A stretch of DNA of 55,181 nucleotides from Planctomycetota bacterium. Its GTDB lineage: Bacteria; Planctomycetota; UBA1135; GCA-002686595. The stretch is from the NCBI GenBank assembly GCA_016872715.1, contig VGZD01000010.1:1-55181 (forward strand), read 5' to 3'. Numbering within the stretch: the first letter of the stretch is position 1; each line of letters opens with the position of its first letter. Of this stretch, positions 15,891-27,891 are shown one piece after another. The notes beneath the pieces are model-generated. The model did not search any database. It was given only the letters and a program-made list of their open reading frames with translations, and was not told the origin of the DNA. The position numbers were made by a program, and so were the translations under genes.

Positions 15891-18365
15891 CTACCCGCCA
15901 GAAAGGTCTCGCAGGAGCGCCTCGACGCGCTCCCGCTCGGCCGCGGGCGCGCCGCGCAGGGCCCGGCGCGCGCGCTCCAAGACCTCGATGGCTCCACGGG
16001 GGTCGCGAGCCTCGCGCCGCCAGTGAGCCCGCTGCAGGGCCGTGGGGACGTGGCTGGGGTCCAACTCGCCGGAGAGCTCGGTGTGAGCGCGGAACGCGCG
16101 CGCGTCCGACGTCTCGACGAGCGCCGCCACGAGCCGGTGCAGATCCGCGTTCCAAGGATCCACCGCGAGTCCGTCGCGCGCCACGCGCGCCGCCGCTTCG
16201 CGCTCGCCGCGGCGCAGCAACACGAACGCCAGATTGCGCGCCGCCCAGGCCTGATCGGGAGCGCGTCCCCACTCCTCGCGGGCCATTGCGAGCGCACGAT
16301 CGGCGTCTCCTTCGGCGGCCGCGAATAGGTCGGCGCGCGCGGGCACGGCCGCCGCGCTCGGCGCTCGATCGCGCGCGGAGCCGTCGGTCCAAAAGCACGC
16401 GTACGAGGCACAGGCCCAACCGAGCACGAGGCCGTGCACGATCCAGCCCGCGCCGCGCAGGACCGAGGCGAGTGCGCAAGACCCCAGTCCCGCGCACACG
16501 GCGAGCGCCGCGATCACGGAGCTCGCGTACACGCTCTTCGCCTGCGCGAAGGTGGGCAAGTCGAGCGTGAGCGAGACGAGCGCGGCGAGCGTGACGCACG
16601 CGAGGCCGAAGATCAGGCTCCAACCGAGCTCGCCCTCGCGGACCCAGCGCCGCGCCGCGAGCGCGAGCCCCAAGAGCAGCACGAGCGTACCTGGCGCGGC
16701 GCACACGGTGAGCGCCGCGAGCCCCGCGTAGTCCCACGGCGGACGCACGTCGACGCGCGCGCTTCCGCCGAGCATTCCGTCGTTCCACAGGGTCGAGAAG
16801 AGCGCGTCCGGCACCGAGTGCAGCGCGCTGAACAGCGGTCGTGCGAGGCTCGCGCCGAAGCTCGTGTAGTCCGCGCCGCTGCGATGGCCCGGATCCTGCC
16901 ACCACGCGAACCCCGTCGATTCGTCGAGGTTCCACACGAGCACGGAGCCGAAGCGCTCGTACACGTTGGCGTAGTAGGGCGCGCACACGGCGAGCGCCAC
17001 GAGCGCGACGAGCACGGGGCCGCGCGCGAGCGAGCGCAGCTTCGGTCCGGGGCGGAGCGCGGCGCAAGGCGCGAGCAACGCCACGACGCCACACGCCGCG
17101 AGCAGCGCGGAGAACTTGGTGAGCAGCGCGCAGCCGAGCAGCAGTCCGAGGAGGGCGTGCGTCGCGCTGCGCGTGTCCGCGCGCGCGAAGATCCTCACGG
17201 CGAGGTAGAGCGCGAGCGAGACCCACATCGCGGCCAGGCTCTCGTTCGTCACGTACTGGAACAGGTACAGCTGCATCGGGCACGCGGCGGCGAACAGCAG
17301 TCCGCTCGCGAGCTTCTCGCGTTCGGCGCGGAACAGTTCCCACAGCGTGGCCGCGAGCGCCGCGAGCTGCACGCACGCCGCCAGAGCGCCGAACATGCGC
17401 AGCGCCGTGAGCGCGGCCGCGCTCGCGGGCTCGATGCCGAGGAGCTTCCACAACCCCGCTGCCGCGAAGTAGTACAAGGGCGGCTGGTACATCTCCCAGC
17501 CCTGATCGGCGTACGGCACGCTCCACGTGCGGTACACGTGCTCGACGTAGTCCAGATGCCCGAGCGCGTCGAAGCCCTGCTCGACACCGAGCGCGCGGTT
17601 GTTCCAAAAGAGCGCGCCGAGCGCGATGGACACGAGCGCGATGGCGAGTGCGAGCGAGCGCGCGCTCCAGTCCGCCCCTCGCCTGTGCAGCACGAACGCT
17701 GCGAGCAGCGCCAAGCCGAACGTGGCCGCCAGCCGCGGCCAGCGCTCGCCGAGTGCGTCGATGGGCCGCGGATTGAGCTCGTCGGAGGAGAGCTCGCCGA
17801 GCGCGCTCGCCGCACTCGGACCCTCCGCGCTCCACGCGCTCATCGGCGTCGTCGCAATCCGCGCCGGCCGCTCGCTCGAACCGGCGCAGCTCGCGCTCCA
17901 GCGCTCGTCGCAGCCCAAGCTCGCCGCACCGCACTCCAAGCGCGCCCACAAGCTCGGCGCGCCGCGCGCGCACGTCACGTCCACCTCGAGCACGTTGCGT
18001 CCCTCGAGCAGGTGCGCGCTCGCGTCCGCGCGCCGCGCCTCCTTCCACGAACCCTCGCCTTGGAGCGCGAGGGCGGACTCGTTGAGCCAAACGCTCGCGA
18101 CCTCGCGCGCGCACAACTCCAACCGCGCGTCGATCGGCACGCTCGCCACGTCGAATTCGCGGCGAAAACGCGTCGTGACCGGCGCCACCCGCCGCAGCGC
18201 AGCCGTCGGCGCCGAAGGGAACGCGATCCACTCCGAGCCCGCGCGCGAGGCGAGCCACGGCGTGCGCGGATCGAGGCTGACCTTGCGCCCGAGGACGAGC
18301 GCGAAGGTGCCCAGCAGCGCGAGCGCGAGGGCGATGCGAAAGCGCGGCGTGCCGAGCGCGACCAT
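15891..18365 (-). CDS. GT39-like membrane glycosyltransferase with beta-sandwich and C-terminal helical repeats
   Basis: 824 residues. Residues 1-200 have one N-terminal hydrophobic segment and then a probable beta-sandwich (D-V-T-C-A-R-G, L-E-L-C). From about residue 205 there are about ten hydrophobic segments, and the first outer loop reads F-D-A-L-G-H-L-D-Y-V, with an acidic residue as in the PMT/ArnT (GT39) family of lipid-linked sugar transferases. The last 140 residues are soluble helical repeats of TPR type (A-W-A-A-R-N-L-A-F-V-L). The protein should sit in the inner membrane and glycosylate an exported molecule; donor and acceptor are unknown. It lies between pgk and rpe, with a strong hairpin upstream at 18394. 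Confidence 0.72.
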   Translation of the reverse strand: MVALGTPRFRIALALALLGTFALVLGRKVSLDPRTPWLASRAGSEWIAFPSAPTAALRRVAPVTTRFRREFDVASVPIDARLELCAREVASVWLNESALALQGEGSWKEARRADASAHLLEGRNVLEVDVTCARGAPSLWARLECGAASLGCDERWSASCAGSSERPARIATTPMSAWSAEGPSAASALGELSSDELNPRPIDALGERWPRLAATFGLALLAAFVLHRRGADWSARSLALAIALVSIALGALFWNNRALGVEQGFDALGHLDYVEHVYRTWSVPYADQGWEMYQPPLYYFAAAGLWKLLGIEPASAAALTALRMFGALAACVQLAALAATLWELFRAEREKLASGLLFAAACPMQLYLFQYVTNESLAAMWVSLALYLAVRIFARADTRSATHALLGLLLGCALLTKFSALLAACGVVALLAPCAALRPGPKLRSLARGPVLVALVALAVCAPYYANVYERFGSVLVWNLDESTGFAWWQDPGHRSGADYTSFGASLARPLFSALHSVPDALFSTLWNDGMLGGSARVDVRPPWDYAGLAALTVCAAPGTLVLLLGLALAARRWVREGELGWSLIFGLACVTLAALVSLTLDLPTFAQAKSVYASSVIAALAVCAGLGSCALASVLRGAGWIVHGLVLGWACASYACFWTDGSARDRAPSAAAVPARADLFAAAEGDADRALAMAREEWGRAPDQAWAARNLAFVLLRRGEREAAARVARDGLAVDPWNADLHRLVAALVETSDARAFRAHTELSGELDPSHVPTALQRAHWRREARDPRGAIEVLERARRALRGAPAAERERVEALLRDLSGG

Positions 18366-18393
18366 GGGCGGATGCTAGCCCCGCGCCAACACG

Positions 18394-18432
18394 CGCGCAC
18401 CCGCGTCGGCGCGAAGCCGTCGCGGGTGCGCG
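18394..18432. terminator. 12-bp perfect hairpin downstream of pgk
   Basis: CGCGCACCCGCG (18394-18405) pairs perfectly with CGCGGGTGCGCG (18421-18432). The loop forms an inner CGGC/GCCG stem on a GCGAA loop. It lies between the pgk stop and the glycosyltransferase start on the minus strand. There is no T-run after it, so it may be a terminator, an attenuator or an mRNA-stability element. Confidence 0.5.
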
Positions 18433-18452
18433 TGGAAGCCGACTCAAAAAAC

Positions 18453-19652
18453 TCAGCGCCGCAGCGAGAGCGCCGTGATGCCCGGCAGCGCCTTGCCTTC
18501 GAGCAACTCGAGCGAGGCGCCACCGCCGGTGGAGACGTGCTTGACCTTGGCGGAGAGCCCGAGCTGCTCGATCGCCGCGACGGAGTCCCCGCCGCCGACG
18601 ACCGTGTAGCCGCGCGCCGCCGCGACGGCCTTGCCGACCGCCTTGGTGCCCTCGCAGAAAGCCGGCATCTCGAACACGCCCATCGGGCCGTTCCAGACGA
18701 TGGTCTGCGCGCCCGCGACGCGCTCGGCGAAGAGTTGGCGCGTGTGCGGACCGATGTCGAGCGCCATCCAGCCGTCGGGAATCGCCGCGACCGTCTTCAC
18801 CGCGGCATCCGCGGCAAAGCGATCGGCGACCACGTGGTCGATGGGCAGCAAGAGCTCGACCTTGCGCGCCTTGGCCTTGGCGAGCGCGGCCTTGACGACC
18901 TCCATGCGCTCGTCCTCGCACAGCGACTTGCCGATCCCCTGCCCCATGGCCTTGAGGAACGTGTACGCCATGCCGCCGCCGACGAGCAGCGTGTCGCAGC
19001 GCTCGAGCAGCGTGTCGATCACCAGCAGCTTGTCGCTCACCTTGGCCCCGCCGAGGATCGCGACGAGCGGACGCTTGGGCTGCGTGAGCACGCGCGCGAA
19101 GGCCTCGATTTCCGCCTGCAACAGGCGGCCCGCGACGCTCGGCAGGAGCTTCGCGACCTCGCTCACCGAGCACTCGGCGCGGTGCGACGTTCCGAAGGCA
19201 TCGTTCACGAACACGTCACCGAGGCGCGCGTAGGCCGCGCTCAGCGCCGGATCGGCCTTCTGCTCGCCCGCGTTGAAGCGCACGTTTTCGAGCAGCACGA
19301 CGCTGCCCGCGCGGGCCTGCGCCACGGCGGCCTCGACCGCCTCGCCCGTGCTCTCCTTGAGCGCGATCACCGACCGCTCGAGGTGCTTGGAGAGCCGCTC
19401 CGCCACCGGAGCGAGGCGCAGCTTCTCGTCGACGCCCTTGGGACGGCCGAGGTGGCTCATCAGCACCACGACGCGCGCGCCCTTCGCGAGGACTTCACGA
19501 ATCGTCGGCAACGCCGCGCGGATGCGCGTGTCGTCGGTGATCGCACCGCTGGTGTCCATGGGGACGTTGAAGTCCACCCGCATCAGGACGCGTTTGCCCT
19601 GCACTTGGAGCGCGTCGAGTCCAGCCGCGCCGGCCCCCGACGCGCTGGTCAT
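18453..19652 (-). CDS. pgk: Phosphoglycerate kinase
   Basis: 399 residues from the ATG ending at 19652, overlapping the gap stop as ATGA. Transfers phosphate between 1,3-bisphosphoglycerate and ADP in glycolysis. Characteristic motifs: R-V-D-F-N-V-P near the start, S-H-L-G-R-P-K, N-A-F-G-T-S-H-R, I-L-G-G-A-K-V-S-D-K, G-G-G-M-A-Y-T-F, W-N-G-P-M-G-V-F-E and G-G-G-D-S-V-A-A near the C-terminus. Length is exactly that of bacterial Pgk. The frame is open far upstream through gap, but that is only a shadow frame. It is translationally coupled to gap and followed by a strong hairpin. Confidence 0.97.
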   Translation of the reverse strand: MTSASGAGAAGLDALQVQGKRVLMRVDFNVPMDTSGAITDDTRIRAALPTIREVLAKGARVVVLMSHLGRPKGVDEKLRLAPVAERLSKHLERSVIALKESTGEAVEAAVAQARAGSVVLLENVRFNAGEQKADPALSAAYARLGDVFVNDAFGTSHRAECSVSEVAKLLPSVAGRLLQAEIEAFARVLTQPKRPLVAILGGAKVSDKLLVIDTLLERCDTLLVGGGMAYTFLKAMGQGIGKSLCEDERMEVVKAALAKAKARKVELLLPIDHVVADRFAADAAVKTVAAIPDGWMALDIGPHTRQLFAERVAGAQTIVWNGPMGVFEMPAFCEGTKAVGKAVAAARGYTVVGGGDSVAAIEQLGLSAKVKHVSTGGGASLELLEGKALPGITALSLRR

Positions 19653-20722
19653 TTTCCCGCGGCGGCGGCCTCCAAAACGGCGGGCTTGGCCGCGTTCTTG
19701 GGCGCCTTGGGGAGCTTCATCTTGTTGGCGAGCTTCATCAGCTCGACCACGCGGTTCGAGTAGCCCCACTCGTTGTCGTACCACGCGACGAGCTTGACCA
19801 TGCGCTTTTCCATCACCATGGTCGACTGCGCGTCGAAGATCGTGCTGTGCGGGTTGCGCACGATGTCGCTCGAGACGAGCGGGTCGTTCGTGAACTCGAG
19901 GATGCCCTTGAGGTCCTTCGACTTGGCGGCCTCGGCGTAGGCCGCGTTGATCGCTTCGATCGTGGCATCGTTCTCGAGCTCGGCCACGAGGTCGACCACC
20001 GAGCCGTCCGGCACCGGCACGCGCAGCGCGACGCCGTCGAGCTTGCCCTTGAGCTGCGGCAGCACCTTGCCCACCGCGCGGGCCGCGCCGGTCGTCGTCG
20101 GGATGATGTTGCAGGCCGCGGCGCGGGCGCGACGCAGGTCCTTGTGCGGCAGGTCGAGCACCTGCTGGTCGTTGGTGTAGGCATGGACCGTGGTCATCAT
20201 GCCGCGCACCAGCCCGAACTTGGCGTGGAGCACCTTGGCGAGCGGCGCGAGGCAGTTCGTCGTGCACGAGGCGTTCGAGATGATGCGGTGCTCGGGCTTG
20301 AGCGTGTCGTGGTTGACGCCGAGCACGATCATCGCGTCGACCTCGTCCTTCGGCGGCACGGTGAGCAGCACGCGCTTGGCGCCCGCGTCGATGTGCTTTT
20401 GGCAGGCCTCGCGCGACGTGAAGATGCCGGTCGACTCGACCACGAAGTCGACCGCGTTCGCCGCGTGGGGCAGCTGCGCGGGGTCCTTGATGGCGGTGAT
20501 CGAGATCTTCTTGCCGTCGACCTTGATGAAGTCCTTGCCCGCTTCGACCTTGCCGGCGAACGGCCCGTGGACCGAGTCGTACTTGAGCAGGTGCGCCAGC
20601 GTGGCGGGGTCCGTCAGGTCGTTGATGTGAACGACCTCGATGTCGGGGTAGCGCGCGGTGATGACGCGGAAGACGTTGCGACCGATGCGACCGAAGCCAT
20701 TGATCGAGATGCGCATGCCCAT
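19649..20722 (-). CDS. gap: Glyceraldehyde-3-phosphate dehydrogenase
   Basis: 357 residues from the ATG at 20722 (or 355 from an ATG at 20716). Oxidises glyceraldehyde 3-phosphate to 1,3-bisphosphoglycerate. The NAD motif I-N-G-F-G-R-I-G-R lies at residues 7-15, with Asp35 after beta-2 pointing to NAD. The catalytic cysteine is Cys153 in S-N-A-S-C-T-T-N-C, and the C-terminus has W-Y-D-N-E-W-G-Y-S-N-R. A lysine-rich tail rich in Ala and Pro (K-A-P-K-N-A-A-K-P-A) extends beyond the usual end. First gene of a gap-pgk unit. Its promoter should lie in the 212-bp gap before tilS, but no clear -35/-10 is visible. Confidence 0.97.
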   Translation of the reverse strand: MGMRISINGFGRIGRNVFRVITARYPDIEVVHINDLTDPATLAHLLKYDSVHGPFAGKVEAGKDFIKVDGKKISITAIKDPAQLPHAANAVDFVVESTGIFTSREACQKHIDAGAKRVLLTVPPKDEVDAMIVLGVNHDTLKPEHRIISNASCTTNCLAPLAKVLHAKFGLVRGMMTTVHAYTNDQQVLDLPHKDLRRARAAACNIIPTTTGAARAVGKVLPQLKGKLDGVALRVPVPDGSVVDLVAELENDATIEAINAAYAEAAKSKDLKGILEFTNDPLVSSDIVRNPHSTIFDAQSTMVMEKRMVKLVAWYDNEWGYSNRVVELMKLANKMKLPKAPKNAAKPAVLEAAAAGK

Positions 20723-20934
20723 GGGGCGAGTATCCAAAAGTGTTCGGGGACGAGGGGCGGAGGTTGGAGGGAGGGAGGCTACCACGGCGCCGACCGGCCC
20801 CGAGCCCAAGGTGGGCGACCACGCGTAAGTCGTGGCTCCGACCTGAACTTCCATGGAGACGGCAGAAAATCCGCGGAAATCGGTGCGCGAGGGTAGCCAT
20901 CCGCGCCGATTCGATCAACGCAGCACCAAGGCCC
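20723..20934. other. Divergent spacer between gap and tilS
   Basis: 212 bp with both starts facing outward, so both promoters should be here. No strong -35/-10 pair and no clear hairpin or riboswitch fold is visible. Confidence 0.35.
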
Positions 20935-22557
20935 ATGGCGCCCCTCCCCCACCCCCTGCCCGCCGACTGGAACGAGCGCTGGCCACGACTGGCCGGCGCG
21001 GTCGGCGTCGAGCCGTCCGAGCCGCTCGTGCTCGGCCTCTCGGGCGGGGCGGACAGCGTGCTGCTCCTGCACTGGCTGTGCGCCAGCCAACCGCGCCCGG
21101 CGGTGCTCGCCGTGCACGTCGACCACGGCCTGCGCGGCGCCGAATCCGACGCCGACCGCGAATTTTGCGCGCAATTGTGCCGCGACAATGGGGTGCGTTT
21201 TCGTGCGCGACGGATCGAGCTCGCGGCGGGCGCGAACCTCGAAGCGCGAGCGCGCGAGGCGCGCTACGCCGTGCTCGCCGAAGAGGCCGCGCGGCACCGC
21301 GTGCGCGTGCTGCTGACGGGACACCACTCCGACGACGGGCTCGAGACGCTGCTCCTGCGTTGGGTCCGCGGCTCGACGCTCGCTGGGCTGCACGGTCCCG
21401 CCGAACGCAGCCGTCTTGGAAGGCTCTTGCTCGTGCGGCCGTTGATCGGCATGCGCCGCGCGGAGATCCGCACCTTGCTGCGCGAGGCGGGGCTGAGTTG
21501 GCGCGACGACAGCTCCAACCGAGACCTGCGACACACGCGCAACCGAGTGCGCGAGGAGTTCCTGCCCGCGCTGGAGCAACTCGGCGGCGCGCAGGCGCTC
21601 GAGAGCCTGCGCAAGTTCGCCGGCGCCGTCGAGCACCTCGAGCAGGACCTCTCGCGGCGCACCGCCGACCTCGCTTGGCGGCCCTTGTCGGCGACCCGCG
21701 CGACGCGGCGCGCTGCGACGAGCAGCTTGGGCGGGAGCCTGCGCCGCGCGATGCTCGCGCGCTTGCCGTCCGCGTTGCAGCGTCGCACGCTCTGGCGCCT
21801 GCTGGTCGAGGGCACCGCGCGCGCGCCGAGCCGTCGGCTGCTCGGCAAGGTGCTCGACGACCTCGGACAGGGGCGCTGCGCGCGCCACGCGCTCTCCGGC
21901 GGCTGGACGCTGTGCTTGCGCGCGCGCTCGCTCGAGCTGCATCCGCCGCTCGAGGCGCTCGGACCGCCTCCGCACGCGGCGGTGCAGTCTCCGTGGCTGC
22001 CCTTCGCCGAGTTCGCGACGCGCGCGCCTTCCGAGCGCCGCACGCCCCCCGGCTGGATCGCGCGCCTCGCCGCGCCCGAGCAGGGCTTCGTGCTCCCGGT
22101 TCCCGGCAGCGTGACTCTGAGCGACGGTCGCCGCGTCGTGGCCGCGTGGGTCGAGAGCGGAACGGCGCGCCCCATTCCGCGCGACGCACGCACGGTCGAG
22201 CTGGAGCTCCCGTGGGCCGTCGAATCGCTGCGCGTGCGCTGGCCTCGAGCTCGCGACCGTTTCCACCCGCTGGGAGCGCCGGGTTCGCGCGCGCTGCGAC
22301 GCTTCCTCTCGGATGCGGGCGTGCCGCGTGGCGAGCGTCGCCTCGTGCCGCTCGTCTTTCACGGCAGCGATCTGCTGTGGGTCGCGGGACTGCGCCCTGC
22401 GCACCCCTACCGGGTCCAGCACGCGGCCCCGCGCCGTCTGCGGCTCGAGCTCCACGACACGAGCACTCGCCCTCACGATCCGCGCGCGCGTTCGTACCCC
22501 CAGCGCGACGCCGCGACGCGACAGGCCGAGCTCCCCTTCGAGCCCCTCGCGCCGTGA
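20935..22557 (+). CDS. tilS: tRNA(Ile)-lysidine synthase
   Basis: 540 residues from the ATG at 20935. Ligates lysine to C34 of the CAU anticodon of tRNA-Ile2, so that it reads AUA instead of AUG; essential in nearly all bacteria. The PP-loop ATPase motif L-S-G-G-A-D-S lies at residues 35-41, followed by H-V-D-H-G-L-R and R-N-R-V-R-E-E-F-L-P, both typical. The C-terminal domain R-D-R-F-x-P-L-G near residue 440 with G-V-P-R-G-E-R fits TilS_C. Slightly longer than E. coli TilS (432), mainly in a middle Arg/Ala-rich part. First gene of a plus-strand run, divergent from gap. Confidence 0.93.
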   Translation: MAPLPHPLPADWNERWPRLAGAVGVEPSEPLVLGLSGGADSVLLLHWLCASQPRPAVLAVHVDHGLRGAESDADREFCAQLCRDNGVRFRARRIELAAGANLEARAREARYAVLAEEAARHRVRVLLTGHHSDDGLETLLLRWVRGSTLAGLHGPAERSRLGRLLLVRPLIGMRRAEIRTLLREAGLSWRDDSSNRDLRHTRNRVREEFLPALEQLGGAQALESLRKFAGAVEHLEQDLSRRTADLAWRPLSATRATRRAATSSLGGSLRRAMLARLPSALQRRTLWRLLVEGTARAPSRRLLGKVLDDLGQGRCARHALSGGWTLCLRARSLELHPPLEALGPPPHAAVQSPWLPFAEFATRAPSERRTPPGWIARLAAPEQGFVLPVPGSVTLSDGRRVVAAWVESGTARPIPRDARTVELELPWAVESLRVRWPRARDRFHPLGAPGSRALRRFLSDAGVPRGERRLVPLVFHGSDLLWVAGLRPAHPYRVQHAAPRRLRLELHDTSTRPHDPRARSYPQRDAATRQAELPFEPLAP

Positions 22558-22592
22558 CTCGGCCCGCTCGGGCCTGTAACCTGCAAGGCTGC

Positions 22593-23365
22593 GTGTTCGA
22601 CCTCGTACCGACCCAGTCCAAGCGAGCCGTGCAGTCCCCGCTTCAGGCGAATCTCGAGCGCGTGCGCGCGCGCATCGCCGCCGCTGCGTCCGCCGCGGGG
22701 CGCGCGGGAGACGACGTGGCGTTGCTGGCCGTGACCAAGTCGGCGAGCGCGAGTCTCGTGGCGGACCTCGTGCGCTTGGGCCAGCGCGACTTGGGTGAGA
22801 ACCGCGTCGATGTGCTCGGGCCCAAGGCCGCCGCGCTCGCGGAGGCGGGGCTCTCGCCGCGCTGGCACATGATCGGCCACCTGCAACGCAACAAGGCGCG
22901 CCGCGCCGTGGAGTGCGCGAGCGTGGTCCACTCCGTCGACACGCTCAAGCTGATCGAGACGCTCGCCCGCCTGGCGGCGGAACTCGGCCGCGAGCTGGAG
23001 GTGTTCCTCGAAGTGCGCGCGGTCGACGCGGGCGAACGCAGCGGCTTTGAGCCCGGCGCGCTCCCCGCGGCGGCGCAGGCGGTGGCATCGCTCCCCCACC
23101 TGCGCCTGCGCGGTCTGATGGCGATGGCCGCGCCCTGCGAGAGCGCGCGGGCGTTCGATCTGGGTTCGCAAGCTCCGGCGCGGCGCACGTTCGCCGCCGT
23201 GCGGCGCCTCGGCGATACGCTTCCTCTCGCGCTGTTCCCAAGCGGACGCGTCGAGTACTCCATGGGCATGAGCGCGGATCTCGAAGCCGCTGTCGCGGAG
23301 GGTTCCACCTGCGTGCGCGTCGGCACGGCGTTGTTCGAGGGCCTCGAGCGGCCGGAGGCGCGCGG

Positions 23366-23369
<4 letters not shown>
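22593..23369 (+). CDS. YggS/PLPBP-family PLP-binding protein
   Basis: 258 residues from the GTG at 22593; a GTG at 22629 (M-Q-S-P-L-Q-A-N) is also possible and nearer the usual family start. PLP-binding proteins of this family keep vitamin B6 in balance and have no known enzyme activity. Evidence: the PLP lysine in L-L-A-V-T-K near the start, G-E-N-R-V-D, W-H-M-I-G-H-L-Q-R-N-K, H-S-V-D, E-V-x-A-V-D-A-G, G-L-M-A-M, Y-S-M-G-M-S-A-D-L and the C-terminal V-R-V-G-T-A-L-F-E-G. A-A-G-G lies 5-6 nt before the first GTG. The stop overlaps the FHA-kinase start as GTGA, so translation is coupled. Confidence 0.92.
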
Positions 23370-26236
<2,867 letters not shown>

Positions 26237-26341
26237 TCGAGCCGTCGCGGCGTGCGCCATGCCGCTCGCGCGGCGCTGCGGGGTACGCGCGGGAGCGCGG
26301 GCTGTTGCTCGCGGCCCTCGCGCAGGCTTGAATCACATGCC

Positions 26342-27190
26342 ATGAACACGTGCGCGCTCGATGAATCCGTGGCCAGCGCTCTGGGCACCCTCGATCGTCG
26401 AACGATCGTGCGTCCAGCGGCGCTGTATCTGCTCTCGACCGGCGTGAGTGTGCTCGCCGGTCGACTCCAGCGCGCCGGTCGACTTCCGCTCGGCAAGCTC
26501 GATGGCGCGCCGCGGGTCTGGTCCGATTCGCTGCTGCACTACGGCCTGCTCGAAGGGCTGCCCGTCTGGCTGCTCGAGAACTCGCCGCTCGATCGCGAGC
26601 CGCAGGAGCCACACTGGCAGCGTGCCTGGCCGGTGTGGCTCGCGGCGTCGGCCGGAGCGTCGACGTTCATCCACACGACGGCGGCCTCCGCGCTCGTGCC
26701 CGAGCTCGCGCCCGGCACGATCGCGATGCTGCAAGACCACCTGAACCTCTCCGGAGGCACGCCGCTCGAGGGGTTGGGAGCCAGCCGCCTCGGTGCGCAA
26801 TTCCCCGACGTCTCGCGCGTGCACGACAAGGCGCTGCGGCGCTCGGCGCTGGAGCTCGCCCTCAGCCTCGGGCTCGCGGCGCGCGAGGTGGTCGCGGCCT
26901 GCGCCGTCGGCCCGGCGCTGGAGACGCCCGCCGAGCGCGGCTGGATGGCGCGCTGCGGCGCGGAGGCCTCCGCGCAGGACCTCGCGCCGACGCTCCACGC
27001 CGCGGCCCACGCCGGGCTGGGCGGGTTGTGCCTGCTGGTCATCGTGCACTCCGGCGACGCGGACATCGACATCGCGCAGGTGGCTGCGCGCGCGGAGGCG
27101 ATCGCACCCGCGCTCGACGACTTGCTGGCGAAGCTCGCGGTCACCGTGCAACGCGAGGCTCGCGATCGACTCGAGGGTGGCGGCGCGTGA
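26342..27190 (+). CDS. Divergent purine-nucleoside-phosphorylase-like protein, lacking catalytic residues
   Basis: 282 residues from the ATG at 26342. The middle follows the class II PNP (PNP/MTAP) pattern: T-T-A-A-S-A-L, I-A-M-L-Q-D-H-L-N-L-S-G (129-138), F-P-D-V-S-R, and G-P-A-L-E-T-P-A-E (190-198) with the substrate-binding Glu194. But the N-terminal phosphate loop usually read as G-S-G-L-G is replaced by S-T-G-V-S, and the catalytic Asn in the usual I-T-N appears as His236 in V-I-V-H-S-G. By eye alignment, the purine-contacting Met segment is also altered. It may be an inactive paralogue or act on a different ligand. The stop overlaps purN as GTGA, so the pair is coupled. Confidence 0.72.
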   Translation: MNTCALDESVASALGTLDRRTIVRPAALYLLSTGVSVLAGRLQRAGRLPLGKLDGAPRVWSDSLLHYGLLEGLPVWLLENSPLDREPQEPHWQRAWPVWLAASAGASTFIHTTAASALVPELAPGTIAMLQDHLNLSGGTPLEGLGASRLGAQFPDVSRVHDKALRRSALELALSLGLAAREVVAACAVGPALETPAERGWMARCGAEASAQDLAPTLHAAAHAGLGGLCLLVIVHSGDADIDIAQVAARAEAIAPALDDLLAKLAVTVQREARDRLEGGGA

Positions 27191-27786
27191 CGCGTGCGCG
27201 CATCGCGGTGCTCGTCTCCGGCGGCGGTCGTTCGCTGGAGAACCTCGCCCTGCGGATCGAGGCGGGCGAGCTCGACGCGGAACTCGCGCTCGTGCTCTCG
27301 AGCACCGGGACGGCGTTCGCGCTCGAACGCGCGCGGCGTCTGGAGATCCCCTCCCTGAGCGTCGATCCCAAGGCCTTCGCGACCCCCGCCGAGTTCAGCG
27401 CCGCGGTGTTTGCCGCCATCGAGGACGCGCGAGTCGATCTCGTGGTGCTCGCGGGTTTCCTGCGACTGCTGCTCGTGCCCGAGGCTTGGCGCGGCCGCGT
27501 GATCAACATTCACCCCTCGCTCCTGCCGCGCTTCGGTGGCAAGGGGTTCTATGGCGAGCGGGTCCACCGCGCCGTGATCGCCGCCGGCGAGCGCGAGAGT
27601 GGCTGCACCGTGCACTACGTCACCAACGAATACGACAAGGGCGACGTGCTCGTTCAGCGGCGGGTGCCCGTGCTGCCCGGCGACGACGAGCACACGCTCG
27701 GCGCGCGCGTGTTCGAGGAAGAGCGCATCGCCTTGCCCGCGGCGATCGCGCTGCACTTGCAGCGTCGCTCTGCCCACTCGATCTAG
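27187..27786 (+). CDS. purN: Phosphoribosylglycinamide formyltransferase
   Basis: 199 residues from a GTG overlapping the upstream stop by 4 bp. Adds formyl to GAR in purine synthesis using 10-formyl-THF. Motifs: V-L-V-S-G-G-G-R-S-L near the start (phosphate binding), V-V-L-A-G-F-L-R-L-L, and the catalytic region I-N-I-H-P-S-L-L-P-R-F-G with Asn and His, followed by G-C-T-V-H-Y-V-T-N-E-Y-D-K-G holding the Asp. F-G-G-K-G-F-Y-G is a variant seen in some phyla outside Proteobacteria. Length is normal (E. coli 212). It is next to the nucleoside-phosphorylase-like gene, so both may concern purine use. Confidence 0.94.
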   Translation: MTRARIAVLVSGGGRSLENLALRIEAGELDAELALVLSSTGTAFALERARRLEIPSLSVDPKAFATPAEFSAAVFAAIEDARVDLVVLAGFLRLLLVPEAWRGRVINIHPSLLPRFGGKGFYGERVHRAVIAAGERESGCTVHYVTNEYDKGDVLVQRRVPVLPGDDEHTLGARVFEEERIALPAAIALHLQRRSAHSI

Positions 27787-27880
27787 CCGCTCTACGCCCC
27801 ACGTCGCACGATCTGAACGCGCCAGCGGGAACTACGAACCCTCGTGCGCAGCGGCGGCGCGCGTGCGTCGCTGCGGCGCG

Positions 27881-27887
27881 AGGAGGG
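27881..27887 (+). promoter_or_regulatory. Strong Shine-Dalgarno for universal stress protein
   Basis: AGGAGGG lies 4 nt before the ATG at 27892 and fixes that start over earlier in-frame codons. It is one of the two best SD sequences in the window. Confidence 0.8.
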
Positions 27888-27891
27888 CACC

